This document shows positions 46,147-53,270 of a stretch of DNA of 53,270 nucleotides, in pieces. Below the pieces are notes generated by a model. It saw nothing but the letters and a program-made list of their open reading frames with translations, did no database searches and was not told where the DNA came from. Source of the stretch: DATCLS01 sp036563805 (lineage in GTDB: Bacteria > Actinomycetota > Acidimicrobiia > Acidimicrobiales > VFJN01). Made by a program: the position numbers and the translations under genes. Where the stretch lies: positions 1 through 53,270 of the forward strand of contig DATCLS010000085.1 in NCBI GenBank assembly GCA_036563805.1, read 5' to 3'. How positions within the stretch are numbered: position 1 is the first letter of the stretch; the number at the start of each line of letters is the position of its first letter.

Positions 46147-47184
46147 CTAGGCCAGCATCGCCAGCACGTCGCTGGCGGCCAGCTGGCGGTCGTTCACGGT
46201 CGGCCGGTCGGGCACCGACCCGCCGAGCGCGAACGTGGCCAGCACGTCGACCCCGGCCAGCATGTCGCGCAGCTCGCGAGGCGGCGGGAAGTACTCGTCC
46301 TCGTCGGTGATGCGCACCTCCTCGACCCCGTCGGTGGGGGCGAGCCGGGCGATCACCGCCTCGACCAGCTCCTCGGGGGCCGAGGCCCCGGCGGTCACGC
46401 CGACGGTGCCGTGCAGGTCGTCGGGCACCTCGTCGGCCCGGTTGACCCGGTGGACCCGCGGGCAGCCCGACTCGCCGGCCAGCTTCTCGAGAGCGCGGGT
46501 GTTGGACGAGTTGGCCGACCCGATCACGACCACGGCGTCGCACCGGGGCGCGATCTCGGCCAGCGCCGCCTGCCGGTTGGTGGTGGCGAAGCACAGGTCG
46601 CTGCGGCCCGGGCGCCACAGGTCGGGGAAGCGCTCGGCCGCCCGCTCGGCGATGGCCGACCAGTCACGGTGCGACAGCGTGGTCTGGGCCAGGAGCGCCA
46701 CCGGCTGGCCGTCGGCCGGCTCGGGCAGGGCGTCGACGTCGGCCACGGACTCGACCCGGTCGATGGCGTCGGGGGCGACGGCCATCGTGCCGACCGCCTC
46801 CTCGTGGCCCTCGTGGCCCACGTAGACGATGCGGTACCCCTTGCCGGCCCGCACCTTGACCTCGTGGTGGACCTTGGTGACCAGCGGGCACACGGCGTTG
46901 ACCACGTAGCTGCCCCGCTCGCGGGCCGCGGCGACCACCTCGGGCGCCGAGCCGTGGGCGGACAGCATGATCGGGCGGCCCTCGGGCACCTCGGCCACGT
47001 CGTCGACGAACACGACCCCGAGGTCGCGGAACCGGTCGACCACGAGCTGGTTGTGGACGATCTCGTGGTAGCAGTAGACGGGCGGCTCGAAGGCCCGGAC
47101 CATCCAGGCCAGGGCCTTGATGGCCATCTCCACGCCGGCGCAGAAACCCCGCGGCGCGGCCAGCAGCACCTTGTCGACCGGCAT
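46147..47184 (-). CDS. ispH: 4-hydroxy-3-methylbut-2-enyl diphosphate reductase
   Basis: 345 aa. The last step of the MEP isoprenoid pathway, giving IPP and DMAPP with a 4Fe-4S enzyme. Cluster cysteines are Cys15 (APRGFCAGVEMAI), about Cys98 (NAVCPLVTKVH) and about Cys198 (DLCFATTNRQAAL). The active-site His/Glu/Thr motifs VHNQLVVDRF, HEGHEEAVG and SANSSNTRAL are present, as is GVTAGASAPEELV. ATG 47184 is 9 nt from a TAGCCT -10. The gene is divergent from the radical-SAM gene with only 44 nt between starts, and convergent with the lipoprotein gene. Confidence 0.97.
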   Translation of the reverse strand: MPVDKVLLAAPRGFCAGVEMAIKALAWMVRAFEPPVYCYHEIVHNQLVVDRFRDLGVVFVDDVAEVPEGRPIMLSAHGSAPEVVAAARERGSYVVNAVCPLVTKVHHEVKVRAGKGYRIVYVGHEGHEEAVGTMAVAPDAIDRVESVADVDALPEPADGQPVALLAQTTLSHRDWSAIAERAAERFPDLWRPGRSDLCFATTNRQAALAEIAPRCDAVVVIGSANSSNTRALEKLAGESGCPRVHRVNRADEVPDDLHGTVGVTAGASAPEELVEAVIARLAPTDGVEEVRITDEDEYFPPPRELRDMLAGVDVLATFALGGSVPDRPTVNDRQLAASDVLAMLA

Positions 47185-47193
47185 AACGAGACC

Positions 47194-47199
47194 AGGCTA
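47194..47199 (-). promoter_or_regulatory. -10 element (TAGCCT) of ispH
   Basis: Minus-strand TAGCCT, 9 nt before the ispH ATG. It is one arm of a compact divergent promoter. Confidence 0.5.
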
Positions 47200-47213
47200 C
47201 TGGCGGGAGGCCG

Positions 47214-47219
47214 TACACT
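47214..47219 (+). promoter_or_regulatory. -10 element (TACACT) of the DUF512 gene
   Basis: Plus-strand TACACT, 9 nt before the ATG at 47229. Any upstream element must overlap the ispH promoter. Confidence 0.5.
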
Positions 47220-47228
47220 GGTTCGTCC

Positions 47229-48677
47229 ATGTCCGTGCCCCGAGTCGTCGCTGTCGCGCCCGAATCGCCGGCTGCGCGCGCCGGCATCGCCGCAGGCGAC
47301 GAGATCCTGTCGATCAACGGCACCGCGCCGCGCGACCTGATCGAGTGGCGCATGCTGGTCGACGAGCCGTCGCTGGCCATCGAGCTGGCGCGGGGCGGGC
47401 TCGACACGGTGGTCGAGATCGACAAGCGGCCGGGTGAGCCCTTGGGCGTCGAGGTCCACTCGGCGCTGTTCGACCGGGTGCGGACCTGCGACAACCACTG
47501 CGAGTTCTGCTTCATCTACCAGCTGCCGCCCGGCCTCCGCCGCAGCCTCTACATGAAGGACGACGACTACCGGTTGTCGTTCCTGTACGGAAACTTCACG
47601 ACGCTCACCCGGTTCACCGAGGCCGACCTCGAGCGTGTCGTGACCGAGGGCCTGGGGCCGCTGTACGTGAGCATCCACGCCACCGACCCCGAGGTCCGGG
47701 CCGGCCTGCTGCGCAACCGCCGGGGGGCGACCAGCCTACGGTGGCTGCGGGCCCTGCTCGACCACGGGGTCGAGGTCCACGGCCAGGTGGTCGTGTGCCC
47801 GGGCGTCAACGACGGCGCCGTGCTCGACGACACGCTGGCCGGCGTGCTCGACCGCTATCCCGAGCTGTCCACGCTGTGCGTCGTGCCGCTCGGGGTGTCG
47901 CGGTTCAACACCGAGGCGCGCATGCGGCCTCACACGCCGGCGGAGGCGGCCGCCGTGGTCGACGCCGTGGCGGACTGGCAGGAGGTCTACCTGGCGGTGT
48001 TGGGCCGCCGCCTGGTGTACGCGGCTGACGAGTACTACCTGCTGGCCGGGCGGCCGTTCCCGCCGGCCGAGCACTACGGCGACTTCCCCATGCACGAGGA
48101 CGGCGTGGGCATGGCCCGGGCCTTCGAGGCCGAGTTCCGGGGCGAGCGGGCGCCGGTCGACCTGGGGGAGCGCGGCGGGTTCTTCCAGTCGGCCGACCTG
48201 TCCTGCTCGGGCGGGGCCGAGTACGAGCCCTATCGGGGCGAGCGGGCCACCGCCGACCAGCGCCTGCGGATCGGGCCCAGCCGGCACGCGCCGGTGGCGA
48301 TCCTCACCGCCCCCTACGGCGCCGCCGTGCTCCGCCCGCTGGTCGCGCGGGCCGGGCGGCCCGACGTGCGGATCCTCACCGTCGAGAACCGCTACTTCGG
48401 CGGCAACATCGCCGTCACCGGCCTGATGGTGGGCGAGGACCTCGCCCGGGTCCTGGCCGGCGAGCCCGAGGGCCACCGCTACCTGCTGCCCGACGTGTGC
48501 CTCACCCAGGGCCGGTTCCTCGACGGCACCGAGCCGGCCGACCTGCCTCGGCCGGTCGAGATCGTGCCCACCGACGGCCGCTCGCTGGCCGAGGCCCTGG
48601 GCGCCGGCGTCGGCGGCCACAGCCCGTCCGACCGGGGCGAGCCCGCCCTCGGCGTGCCCGACGGATCGGGGGGTTGA
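47229..48677 (+). CDS. DUF512 family protein: PDZ plus radical-SAM-like iron-sulfur protein
   Basis: 482 aa. The N-terminus is a small PDZ-like domain (RVVAVAPESPAARAGIAAGDEILSINGTAP, about 5-35). A radical-SAM-type cluster motif CDNHCEFCF (Cys-x3-Cys-x2-Cys, about 89-97) and barrel segments follow (LYVSIHATDPEVRAGLLRN, VEVHGQVVVCPGVNDG, VVPLGVSRFN). The DUF512 domain closes the protein (VAILTAPYGAAVL, VENRYFGGNIAVTGLMVGEDL, LPDVCL). Proteins of this family sit next to der in actinobacteria and clostridia, but their reaction is not established as far as I know. ATG 47229 is leaderless. der follows directly, so a link to ribosome assembly is possible (inference). Confidence 0.9.
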   Translation: MSVPRVVAVAPESPAARAGIAAGDEILSINGTAPRDLIEWRMLVDEPSLAIELARGGLDTVVEIDKRPGEPLGVEVHSALFDRVRTCDNHCEFCFIYQLPPGLRRSLYMKDDDYRLSFLYGNFTTLTRFTEADLERVVTEGLGPLYVSIHATDPEVRAGLLRNRRGATSLRWLRALLDHGVEVHGQVVVCPGVNDGAVLDDTLAGVLDRYPELSTLCVVPLGVSRFNTEARMRPHTPAEAAAVVDAVADWQEVYLAVLGRRLVYAADEYYLLAGRPFPPAEHYGDFPMHEDGVGMARAFEAEFRGERAPVDLGERGGFFQSADLSCSGGAEYEPYRGERATADQRLRIGPSRHAPVAILTAPYGAAVLRPLVARAGRPDVRILTVENRYFGGNIAVTGLMVGEDLARVLAGEPEGHRYLLPDVCLTQGRFLDGTEPADLPRPVEIVPTDGRSLAEALGAGVGGHSPSDRGEPALGVPDGSGG

Positions 48678-48679
48678 CC

Positions 48680-50086
48680 GTGGCCGATCCGATGGTCGCC
48701 ATCGTCGGGCGGCCCAACGTGGGCAAGTCGACCCTGCTCAACCGCGTGGTGGGCCGGCGCGCCGCCATCGTGGAGGAGAAACCGGGCGTCACCCGCGACC
48801 GCAAGGACGTCGAGGCCGAGTGGCAGGGCCGCCGGTTCCGCCTGGTCGACACGGGCGGCTGGCTGCCCGGGGGCTCGGCGCTCGACGCCAAGGTCAGCCG
48901 CCAGTCCGAGCGGGCCATGGCCGAGGCCGACCTGGTGCTGCTGGTCGTCGACGTGGCGGTCGGGCTCACCGACGAGGACGCTCGGGTGGCCGAGCTGCTG
49001 CGCCGGTCGGGCAAGCCGGTGCTCGTGGTGGCCAACAAGGTCGACGACGCCACCCGCGAGCCCCAGGTGTGGGAGCTGCTGGCCCTGGGCCTGGGCGACC
49101 CGTTCCCGATCAGCGCCCTCCACGGGCGGGGGACCGGCGACCTGCTGGACGCCATCGTCGCCCGGCTCCCGGCACCCGCCGCCGTCGGCGCCGGCGCCGG
49201 CGCGGGCGGTGAGGGTGCGGCCGGGGCGGACGGCCAGGACGGTCGAGGCCGCCCGGCCGGCTCGGATGGCCCGGCCGGCGAGCAGGGGGCGGGCGCGGAC
49301 GGCGACACGGCCGGCCACGCCGTGGCGGTCGCCATCGTCGGTCGACCGAACGTCGGCAAGTCCACCCTGTTCAACCGCCTGATCGGTGACGAGCGCTCGG
49401 TCGTCCACGACCAGCCGGGCACGACCCGCGACACGGTCGACACCGTGATCGAGACCGAGCTGGGCGCCATCAAGCTGATCGACACCGCCGGCATGCGCCG
49501 CAAGTCGCGCATCGGCGAGGGGACCGAGTACTACTCGCTGGTCCGGGCGCTCGAGGCAGTCGACGAGGCCGACGTGGCGCTGCTCGTGATCGACGCCACC
49601 GAAGGCGTGACCGGCCAGGACCAGCGGCTGGCCGAGCGGGTCGACGCCGCCGGCTGCCCGATCGTCGTGCTGCTCAACAAGTGGGAGCTGCTCGACGCCG
49701 AGCAGCGGGCCGAGGTCCGCTGGCAGGTCGGTGACCGGCTCCGGTTCATCGGCGAGGCCCCGGTCCTGCCCATCAGCGCCCTGAGCGGCAAGGGCGTCCA
49801 CAAGCTGTTCCCGGCTCTCGGCGCCAGCGTCGAGGCCTACCACCGGCGCATCCCGACGAGCGCGGTCAACGAGACGATCCACGCCGCTCAGCAGGCCCAT
49901 CCCGCCCCCGGCGGGGCCCGGGTGCTGTACGCCACGCAGGGCGCCACCGACCCGCCCACGTTCACGCTGTTCGCCAACCGCGAGCTGCCCCGGACCTACC
50001 TGCGGTACCTCGAGCGCAGCCTGCGGGAGGCGTTCGACCTCGGCACCACCCCGGTCAAGCTCCGGGTGCGCCGCCGCTCGGGCTAG
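48680..50086 (+). CDS. der: Ribosome-biogenesis GTPase Der (EngA)
   Basis: 468 aa. Two GTPase domains in tandem followed by a KH-like domain; it acts in 50S assembly. The first G domain has GRPNVGKSTLLN, GVTRDRK, DTGGW and NKVD. The second has GRPNVGKSTLFN (from about 219), GTTRDTVD, DTAGMR and NKWE. The KH part is LRYLERSLREAFDLGTTPVKLRVRRR. A Gly/Ala-rich linker of about 50 residues (about 165-215) joins the G domains. GTG 48680 is chosen because a run of six G lies 6 nt upstream; TTG 48674, which overlaps the previous stop, is the alternative. Confidence 0.96.
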   Translation: MADPMVAIVGRPNVGKSTLLNRVVGRRAAIVEEKPGVTRDRKDVEAEWQGRRFRLVDTGGWLPGGSALDAKVSRQSERAMAEADLVLLVVDVAVGLTDEDARVAELLRRSGKPVLVVANKVDDATREPQVWELLALGLGDPFPISALHGRGTGDLLDAIVARLPAPAAVGAGAGAGGEGAAGADGQDGRGRPAGSDGPAGEQGAGADGDTAGHAVAVAIVGRPNVGKSTLFNRLIGDERSVVHDQPGTTRDTVDTVIETELGAIKLIDTAGMRRKSRIGEGTEYYSLVRALEAVDEADVALLVIDATEGVTGQDQRLAERVDAAGCPIVVLLNKWELLDAEQRAEVRWQVGDRLRFIGEAPVLPISALSGKGVHKLFPALGASVEAYHRRIPTSAVNETIHAAQQAHPAPGGARVLYATQGATDPPTFTLFANRELPRTYLRYLERSLREAFDLGTTPVKLRVRRRSG

Positions 50087-50147
50087 CGCCCGCGGCCGGC
50101 CTGAGACGTCCGTCCAAGAACCTCTCCCACCAGGCGCGCGTGACCAG

Positions 50148-50153
50148 TACCAT
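50148..50153 (+). promoter_or_regulatory. -10 element (TACCAT) of the phosphatase gene
   Basis: TACCAT ends 10 nt before ATG 50164. It lies downstream of the alternative GTG at 50140, so it argues for the ATG as the real start. Confidence 0.45.
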
Positions 50154-50163
50154 CGCGGACCAC

Positions 50164-51240
50164 ATGGAGATCACCTTGGCACTCGTCGGGGTCGCGTCCT
50201 TGGTGGCCGCCGCCGTGTGGGCACGCTCCGCGCACCGCCACGGCGTCGTCTGGAAGCGGATCGAGGCCGAGCACGGCGCTGAGAAGGACGTCACCGTCCT
50301 GGCGCGCTCGGCGTTCCGCAAGGACGTCCACACGACCTGCCTCTATTTGGCGCTGGCCATCGCCGCGGTGGGCGTGGCCGCCTGGGGCGACCGCATGGCG
50401 AGCCTGCTGTTCGGCTTGGTCTTCGTCCCGGTCGGGCTGTCGATCCTGTTCGGGCGCGACTTCGCCCGCGAGGCCCACATCGCCGAGGATCGGTCGCTCA
50501 TCGAGCGCAAGGCCGAGCAGGTCCTCAGCCAGGACGAGCTGGCCCCCAAGCGCTGGGCCGACCGTCTGGCGCCCGAGGTGCTCCCCGACGTGCCGGGCTT
50601 CGAGCTGGGCCGCCGCTACCAGGCCGGCGACGGGCTCATGGCCGGCGACTTCTACGACGTGTTCCGGGTCGGCAAGTCCCGGGTGGCGGCCGTCATCGGC
50701 GACGTCACCGGCCGGGGCATCGAGGCCTCCATCACCGCCTTCCAGGCCAAGTACCTGCTGCGGGTCTTCCTGCGCCAGTACCGCGACCCGGGCCAGGCGC
50801 TCGAGATGCTCAACGCCCAGATGGCGGCCCACGGGCGCCCCGAGGAGTTCATCTCACTCGTCGTGGTCGTGTTCGACACCGAGCAACGCACGCTGCGCTA
50901 CGCGTCGGCCGGCCACCCGGCGGCCTGGCTGTGGCACGACCGCGACGTCCGGCCGCTGCGCTCGACGGGGCCGCTGCTCATGATCGAGCGCGACGGCGAG
51001 TTCGGCAGCCGCGAGCTGTCGCTCGAGCCGGGCGACGTCCTGCTGCTCTACACCGACGGCCTGGCCGAGGCCCGCAACGGCGAGCAGATGTTCGGCGAGG
51101 AGCGCATCGCCAACGCGCTGCGGCGCGACCCCAACGTGGCGGCCGACGTGCTGTGCAAGAACCTGCTCGAGGCCGCCCGCGACTTCGCCTCCGAGCCGAT
51201 GACCGACGACGTGGCCATCCTCGCCATCCGCCGCCAGTAG
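50164..51240 (+). CDS. Membrane-anchored PP2C/SpoIIE-family serine phosphatase
   Basis: 358 aa. Two or three N-terminal membrane segments (ITLALVGVASLVAAAVWA; CLYLALAIAAVGVAAWG; LLFGLVFVPVGLSILFG) are followed by a helix and a PP2C-like SpoIIE domain from about 150. Metal-binding motifs are AGDFYDVFRVG, VAAVIGDVTGRGIEAS, LRYASAGHPAAWLW, GDVLLLYTDGLAEARN and a final MTDDVAILAIR. Such RsbU/RsbP-like phosphatases dephosphorylate anti-anti-sigma factors, but no sigma-regulator gene lies nearby and no sensor domain is seen apart from the membrane part. The start is chosen by the -10 position. It may be cotranscribed with the carboxylase gene 45 nt downstream. Confidence 0.9.
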   Translation: MEITLALVGVASLVAAAVWARSAHRHGVVWKRIEAEHGAEKDVTVLARSAFRKDVHTTCLYLALAIAAVGVAAWGDRMASLLFGLVFVPVGLSILFGRDFAREAHIAEDRSLIERKAEQVLSQDELAPKRWADRLAPEVLPDVPGFELGRRYQAGDGLMAGDFYDVFRVGKSRVAAVIGDVTGRGIEASITAFQAKYLLRVFLRQYRDPGQALEMLNAQMAAHGRPEEFISLVVVVFDTEQRTLRYASAGHPAAWLWHDRDVRPLRSTGPLLMIERDGEFGSRELSLEPGDVLLLYTDGLAEARNGEQMFGEERIANALRRDPNVAADVLCKNLLEAARDFASEPMTDDVAILAIRRQ

Positions 51241-51285
51241 GCGGTGGGTGGCGCCCGGCAGGTCGGCAGCGAGGGGTCGTCCACG

Positions 51286-52827
51286 ATGGCCGAGAAGCCC
51301 GAACCGGCAGCCGACGAGCTCGCCCGCCTGACCCAGCGCGCCCTCGCCGGCAACCTGGCCAAGGCGGGCGAGAAGCTCGCCGCCCAGAACAAGCTGTTCG
51401 TCCGCGACCGGCTGGCCCTGCTGCTCGACGACGGGTCGTTCGTCGAGGACGGCCTGCTGGCCAACAACCGGGCCGACGACCTGCCGGCCGACGGCGTCGT
51501 CACCGGCACCGGCAGGGTCGAGGGCCGGCCGGTGTGCGTGATGGCCAACGACCCGACGGTCAAGGCGGGGTCGTGGGGCGCCCGGACGGTCGAGAAGATC
51601 GTCCGGCTCACCGAGCTGGCCCTGCGCCACGAGCTGCCCGTGTTCTGGCTGGTCGACTCGGCGGGTGCCCGCATCACTGACCAGGTCGAGCTGTTCCCCG
51701 GGCGGCGGGGCGCGGGCCGCATCTTCTACAACGAGGTACGGCTCTCGGGCCGGGTGCCGCAGATCTGCTGCCTGTTCGGACCGTCGGCCGCCGGCGGCGC
51801 CTACATCCCCAGCTTCTGCGACGTGGTGTTCATGGTCGAGGGCAACGCCTCGATGTACCTCGGCTCGCCCCGCATGGCCGAGATGGTCATCGGCGAGCGC
51901 ACCACCCTCGAGGAGATGGGCGGCGCCCGCATGCACGCCACCGTGTCCGGCTGCGGCGACAACCTGGCCCAGGACGACGAGGACGCCATCGACCAGGCCC
52001 GGGCCTGGTTCAGCTACTTCCCCCAGACCTGGCGGGAGCCGCCGCCCCGCTACGAGCCCCGGCCCCCGGCCCGGCCCCTGACCCCCGACCTCGTCCCCGC
52101 CGAGGAGCACCTGGCCTACGACGTCCACGACCTGATCGACGGGCTGGTCGACGAGGAGTCGTTCTTCGAGCGCATGCCGCTGTTCGCCCCCGAGCTGGTC
52201 ACCGGCCTGGCCCGGCTCGACGGTCGTCCGGTCGGCATCGTGGCCAACAACCCCATGCACAAGGGCGGGGTGCTGTTCGTCGACTCGGCCGACAAGGCGG
52301 CCCGCTTCATCTGGCTGTGCGACGCCTTCAACATCCCGCTCGTGTTCCTGGCCGACGTGCCCGGGTTCATGATCGGGACCGAGGTCGAACGGCAGGGGAT
52401 CATCCGCCACGGCGCCAAGATGGTCACCGCGGTCAGCGAGGCCACGGTGCCCAAGGTGTCGGTCATCGTGCGCAAGGCCTACGGTGCCGGGTTGTACGCC
52501 ATGGCCGGTCCGGCGTTCGAGCCCGAGGCCACCATCGCCCTGCCCACCGCCCGCATCGCGGTCATGGGGCCCGAGGCGGCGGTCAACGCCGTCTACGCCA
52601 ACCGCATCGCCGCCATCGAGGACCCGGCGGAGCGGGAGGCGTTCGTCGCCGAGCAGCGGCGGCTGTACGAGGCCGACGTCGACCTGTTCCGGCTGGCGTC
52701 CGAGCTGGTCGTCGACGCCGTGGTCGACTTCGGCGACCTGCGGGGCGAGGTCGTGCGGCGCCTGGAGCTGGCGGAAGGGAAGGACCGGTCGTTCTCCGAC
52801 CGGCGGCACGGGGTGCCGCCGGTGTGA
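51286..52827 (+). CDS. Acyl-CoA carboxylase, carboxyltransferase (beta) subunit
   Basis: 513 aa. Two crotonase-like halves form the carboxyltransferase, which moves CO2 from biotin to an acyl-CoA. The N half shows RDRLALLLDDGSFVEDG, WLVDSAGARITDQ and CCLFGPSAAGGAYIPSFCDVVFMVEG. The C half shows RLDGRPVGIVANNPMHKGGVLFVDSADKAARFIWLCDAFNIPLVFLADVPGFM, given here only as landmarks near 310-370, and KAYGAGLYAMAGPAFEP. It is closest in look to PccB/MccB-type subunits, but the acyl substrate cannot be fixed, and no biotin-carrying alpha subunit is in the window. ATG 51286 follows GAGGGG by 9 nt. Confidence 0.93.
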   Translation: MAEKPEPAADELARLTQRALAGNLAKAGEKLAAQNKLFVRDRLALLLDDGSFVEDGLLANNRADDLPADGVVTGTGRVEGRPVCVMANDPTVKAGSWGARTVEKIVRLTELALRHELPVFWLVDSAGARITDQVELFPGRRGAGRIFYNEVRLSGRVPQICCLFGPSAAGGAYIPSFCDVVFMVEGNASMYLGSPRMAEMVIGERTTLEEMGGARMHATVSGCGDNLAQDDEDAIDQARAWFSYFPQTWREPPPRYEPRPPARPLTPDLVPAEEHLAYDVHDLIDGLVDEESFFERMPLFAPELVTGLARLDGRPVGIVANNPMHKGGVLFVDSADKAARFIWLCDAFNIPLVFLADVPGFMIGTEVERQGIIRHGAKMVTAVSEATVPKVSVIVRKAYGAGLYAMAGPAFEPEATIALPTARIAVMGPEAAVNAVYANRIAAIEDPAEREAFVAEQRRLYEADVDLFRLASELVVDAVVDFGDLRGEVVRRLELAEGKDRSFSDRRHGVPPV

Positions 52828-52867
52828 GCCGGGTGCGGCCGGTCTAGCCGGCGGGGCAGGGAGGGCC

Positions 52868-52873
52868 TACCGT
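52868..52873 (+). promoter_or_regulatory. -10 element (TACCGT) of the small zinc-ribbon gene
   Basis: TACCGT ends 10 nt before ATG 52884; leaderless or near-leaderless. Confidence 0.4.
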
Positions 52874-52883
52874 CGCGGGGCGG

Positions 52884-53099
52884 ATGCCGTGGTGCGAGAC
52901 CTGTAGCCGCTTCCTGAACCCGAACACGCTGAACGCCGACGGCTCCTGCCCGTCGTGCGGCCGGGTGGTGGCCACGCGCGCCGCCGGCGAGACCGAGGCG
53001 GCGTCCGAGAAGGCCCCCTGGCACTTCAAGCTCCTCGTGGCCATCACGGTCATCTACCTGGCCTGGCGGGCCGTGCAGATGATCGGCTGGATCGTCTAG
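52884..53099 (+). CDS. Small zinc-ribbon membrane protein, function unknown
   Basis: 71 aa. An N-terminal zinc ribbon with CETC (4-7) and CPSC (24-27) knuckles is followed by a short polar linker and one C-terminal TM helix (FKLLVAITVIYLAWRAVQMIGWIV, about 47-70). Conserved small proteins of this shape occur in actinobacteria without an assigned role. The upstream carboxylase gene may belong to the same locus, but a separate -10 is present. Confidence 0.75.
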   Translation: MPWCETCSRFLNPNTLNADGSCPSCGRVVATRAAGETEAASEKAPWHFKLLVAITVIYLAWRAVQMIGWIV

Positions 53100-53169
53100 G
53101 CGAGGGCGGGGTCGCCGGGGCCCGGGGGCGCGGCCGCGGGGTCGCCGCCGCCCGGGGCCGCCGGGGGGC

Positions 53170-53270
53170 TCACCCGGCCGTCGCCGGGCGTTCAGGCGGG
53201 CGACAGGCGGCGTTCGGCGCCGTTTCGCCCGGCGCGGAGGCCTGCTCGGTGACGACGATGGCCTCGGCGC
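53170..53270 (-). CDS. Possible 3' end of a minus-strand gene cut by the window edge
   Basis: Read on the minus strand from the window end, one frame gives AEAIVVTEQ, continues for 32 residues ending PPERPATAG, and stops at TGA (53172-53170). Third positions are mostly G/C, as in true genes here. Too short to name. The gap 53100-53169 is extremely G-rich with two copies of GCGGGGTCGCCG and could hold a terminator for the two convergent genes. Confidence 0.35.
   Translation of the reverse strand, partial: AEAIVVTEQASAPGETAPNAACRPPERPATAG

Noticed and set aside
50140..50163. Phosphatase start at GTG 50140
   Set aside because: A -10 element lies inside this segment, and ATG 50164 places the first TM helix at the N-terminus.

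Overview
The window is about 53 kb of very GC-rich DNA (roughly 70% or more G+C by eye). It comes from the chromosome of an actinobacterium, most probably a deep-branching one such as Acidimicrobiia. Three things point there. The gene order tlyA-nadK-recN-steA-steB ... pyrG-NUDIX-xerD ... scpA-scpB-rluB ... cmk ... der is the actinobacterial order familiar from Mycobacterium (Rv1694 to Rv1713). F420-type enzymes are present. Start codons are often GTG, and many operons appear to be transcribed without a leader. Assignment below phylum is inference.

Layout. Positions 1-2360 hold the 3' two thirds of a 23S rRNA, a 5S rRNA and a terminator. Positions 2.4-13 kb hold short, mostly independent units: a TPR protein with an RG-rich head, class I aldolase, the 2-oxoacid:ferredoxin oxidoreductase korAB, an F420-type LLM oxidoreductase, a PPOX/F420 protein, a DUF1015 protein with a HAD-IIA phosphatase, and a rhomboid protease. 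Positions 12.8-23.4 kb are one long operon of overlapping genes: phasin/H1-like protein, tlyA, nadK, recN, steA, steB, murJ and a membrane protein with an alkaline-phosphatase-like ectodomain. Positions 23.5-28.5 kb hold a second unit with its own promoter: a paralogue of that membrane protein, a single-TM protein, an HTTM protein and a WecA/MraY-like protein. Positions 28.6-37.6 kb carry pyrG, a NUDIX hydrolase, an FmdB-type zinc ribbon, xerD, a TraR/DksA zinc-finger protein, an HD-domain protein and a very large flippase-like protein. Positions 37.7-41 kb carry trpS and scpA-scpB-rluB. Positions 41.2-46.1 kb carry the aromatic block aroH-tyrA-aroA followed by cmk, plsC and a small lipoprotein. 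Positions 46.1-53.1 kb carry ispH, a PDZ/radical-SAM protein, der, a SpoIIE-type phosphatase, an acyl-CoA carboxylase beta subunit and a small zinc-ribbon membrane protein.

How the genes work together. The most distinctive part is 18.5-28.5 kb. In Mycobacterium, steB (mctB) is followed directly by pyrG. Here murJ, two tandem alkaline-phosphatase-fold/multi-TM paralogues, an HTTM pair and a GT4-like protein lie between them. With steA/steB next door, this looks like a cell-envelope or division module with undescribed components. Both phosphatase-like ectodomains appear to have lost canonical metal ligands.

Gene expression. TANNNT -10 hexamers lie 7-10 nt upstream of the start codon of most operon-leading genes, which is the arrangement of leaderless transcripts. 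Genes inside operons use 4-nt stop/start overlaps or clear Shine-Dalgarno sequences. Two leading genes (korA and the second phosphatase-like gene) are preceded by 11-13-codon mini-ORFs whose stops overlap the main start. No CRISPR array, insertion sequence, prophage or tRNA gene was seen, and no gene-free stretch exceeds about 250 nt.
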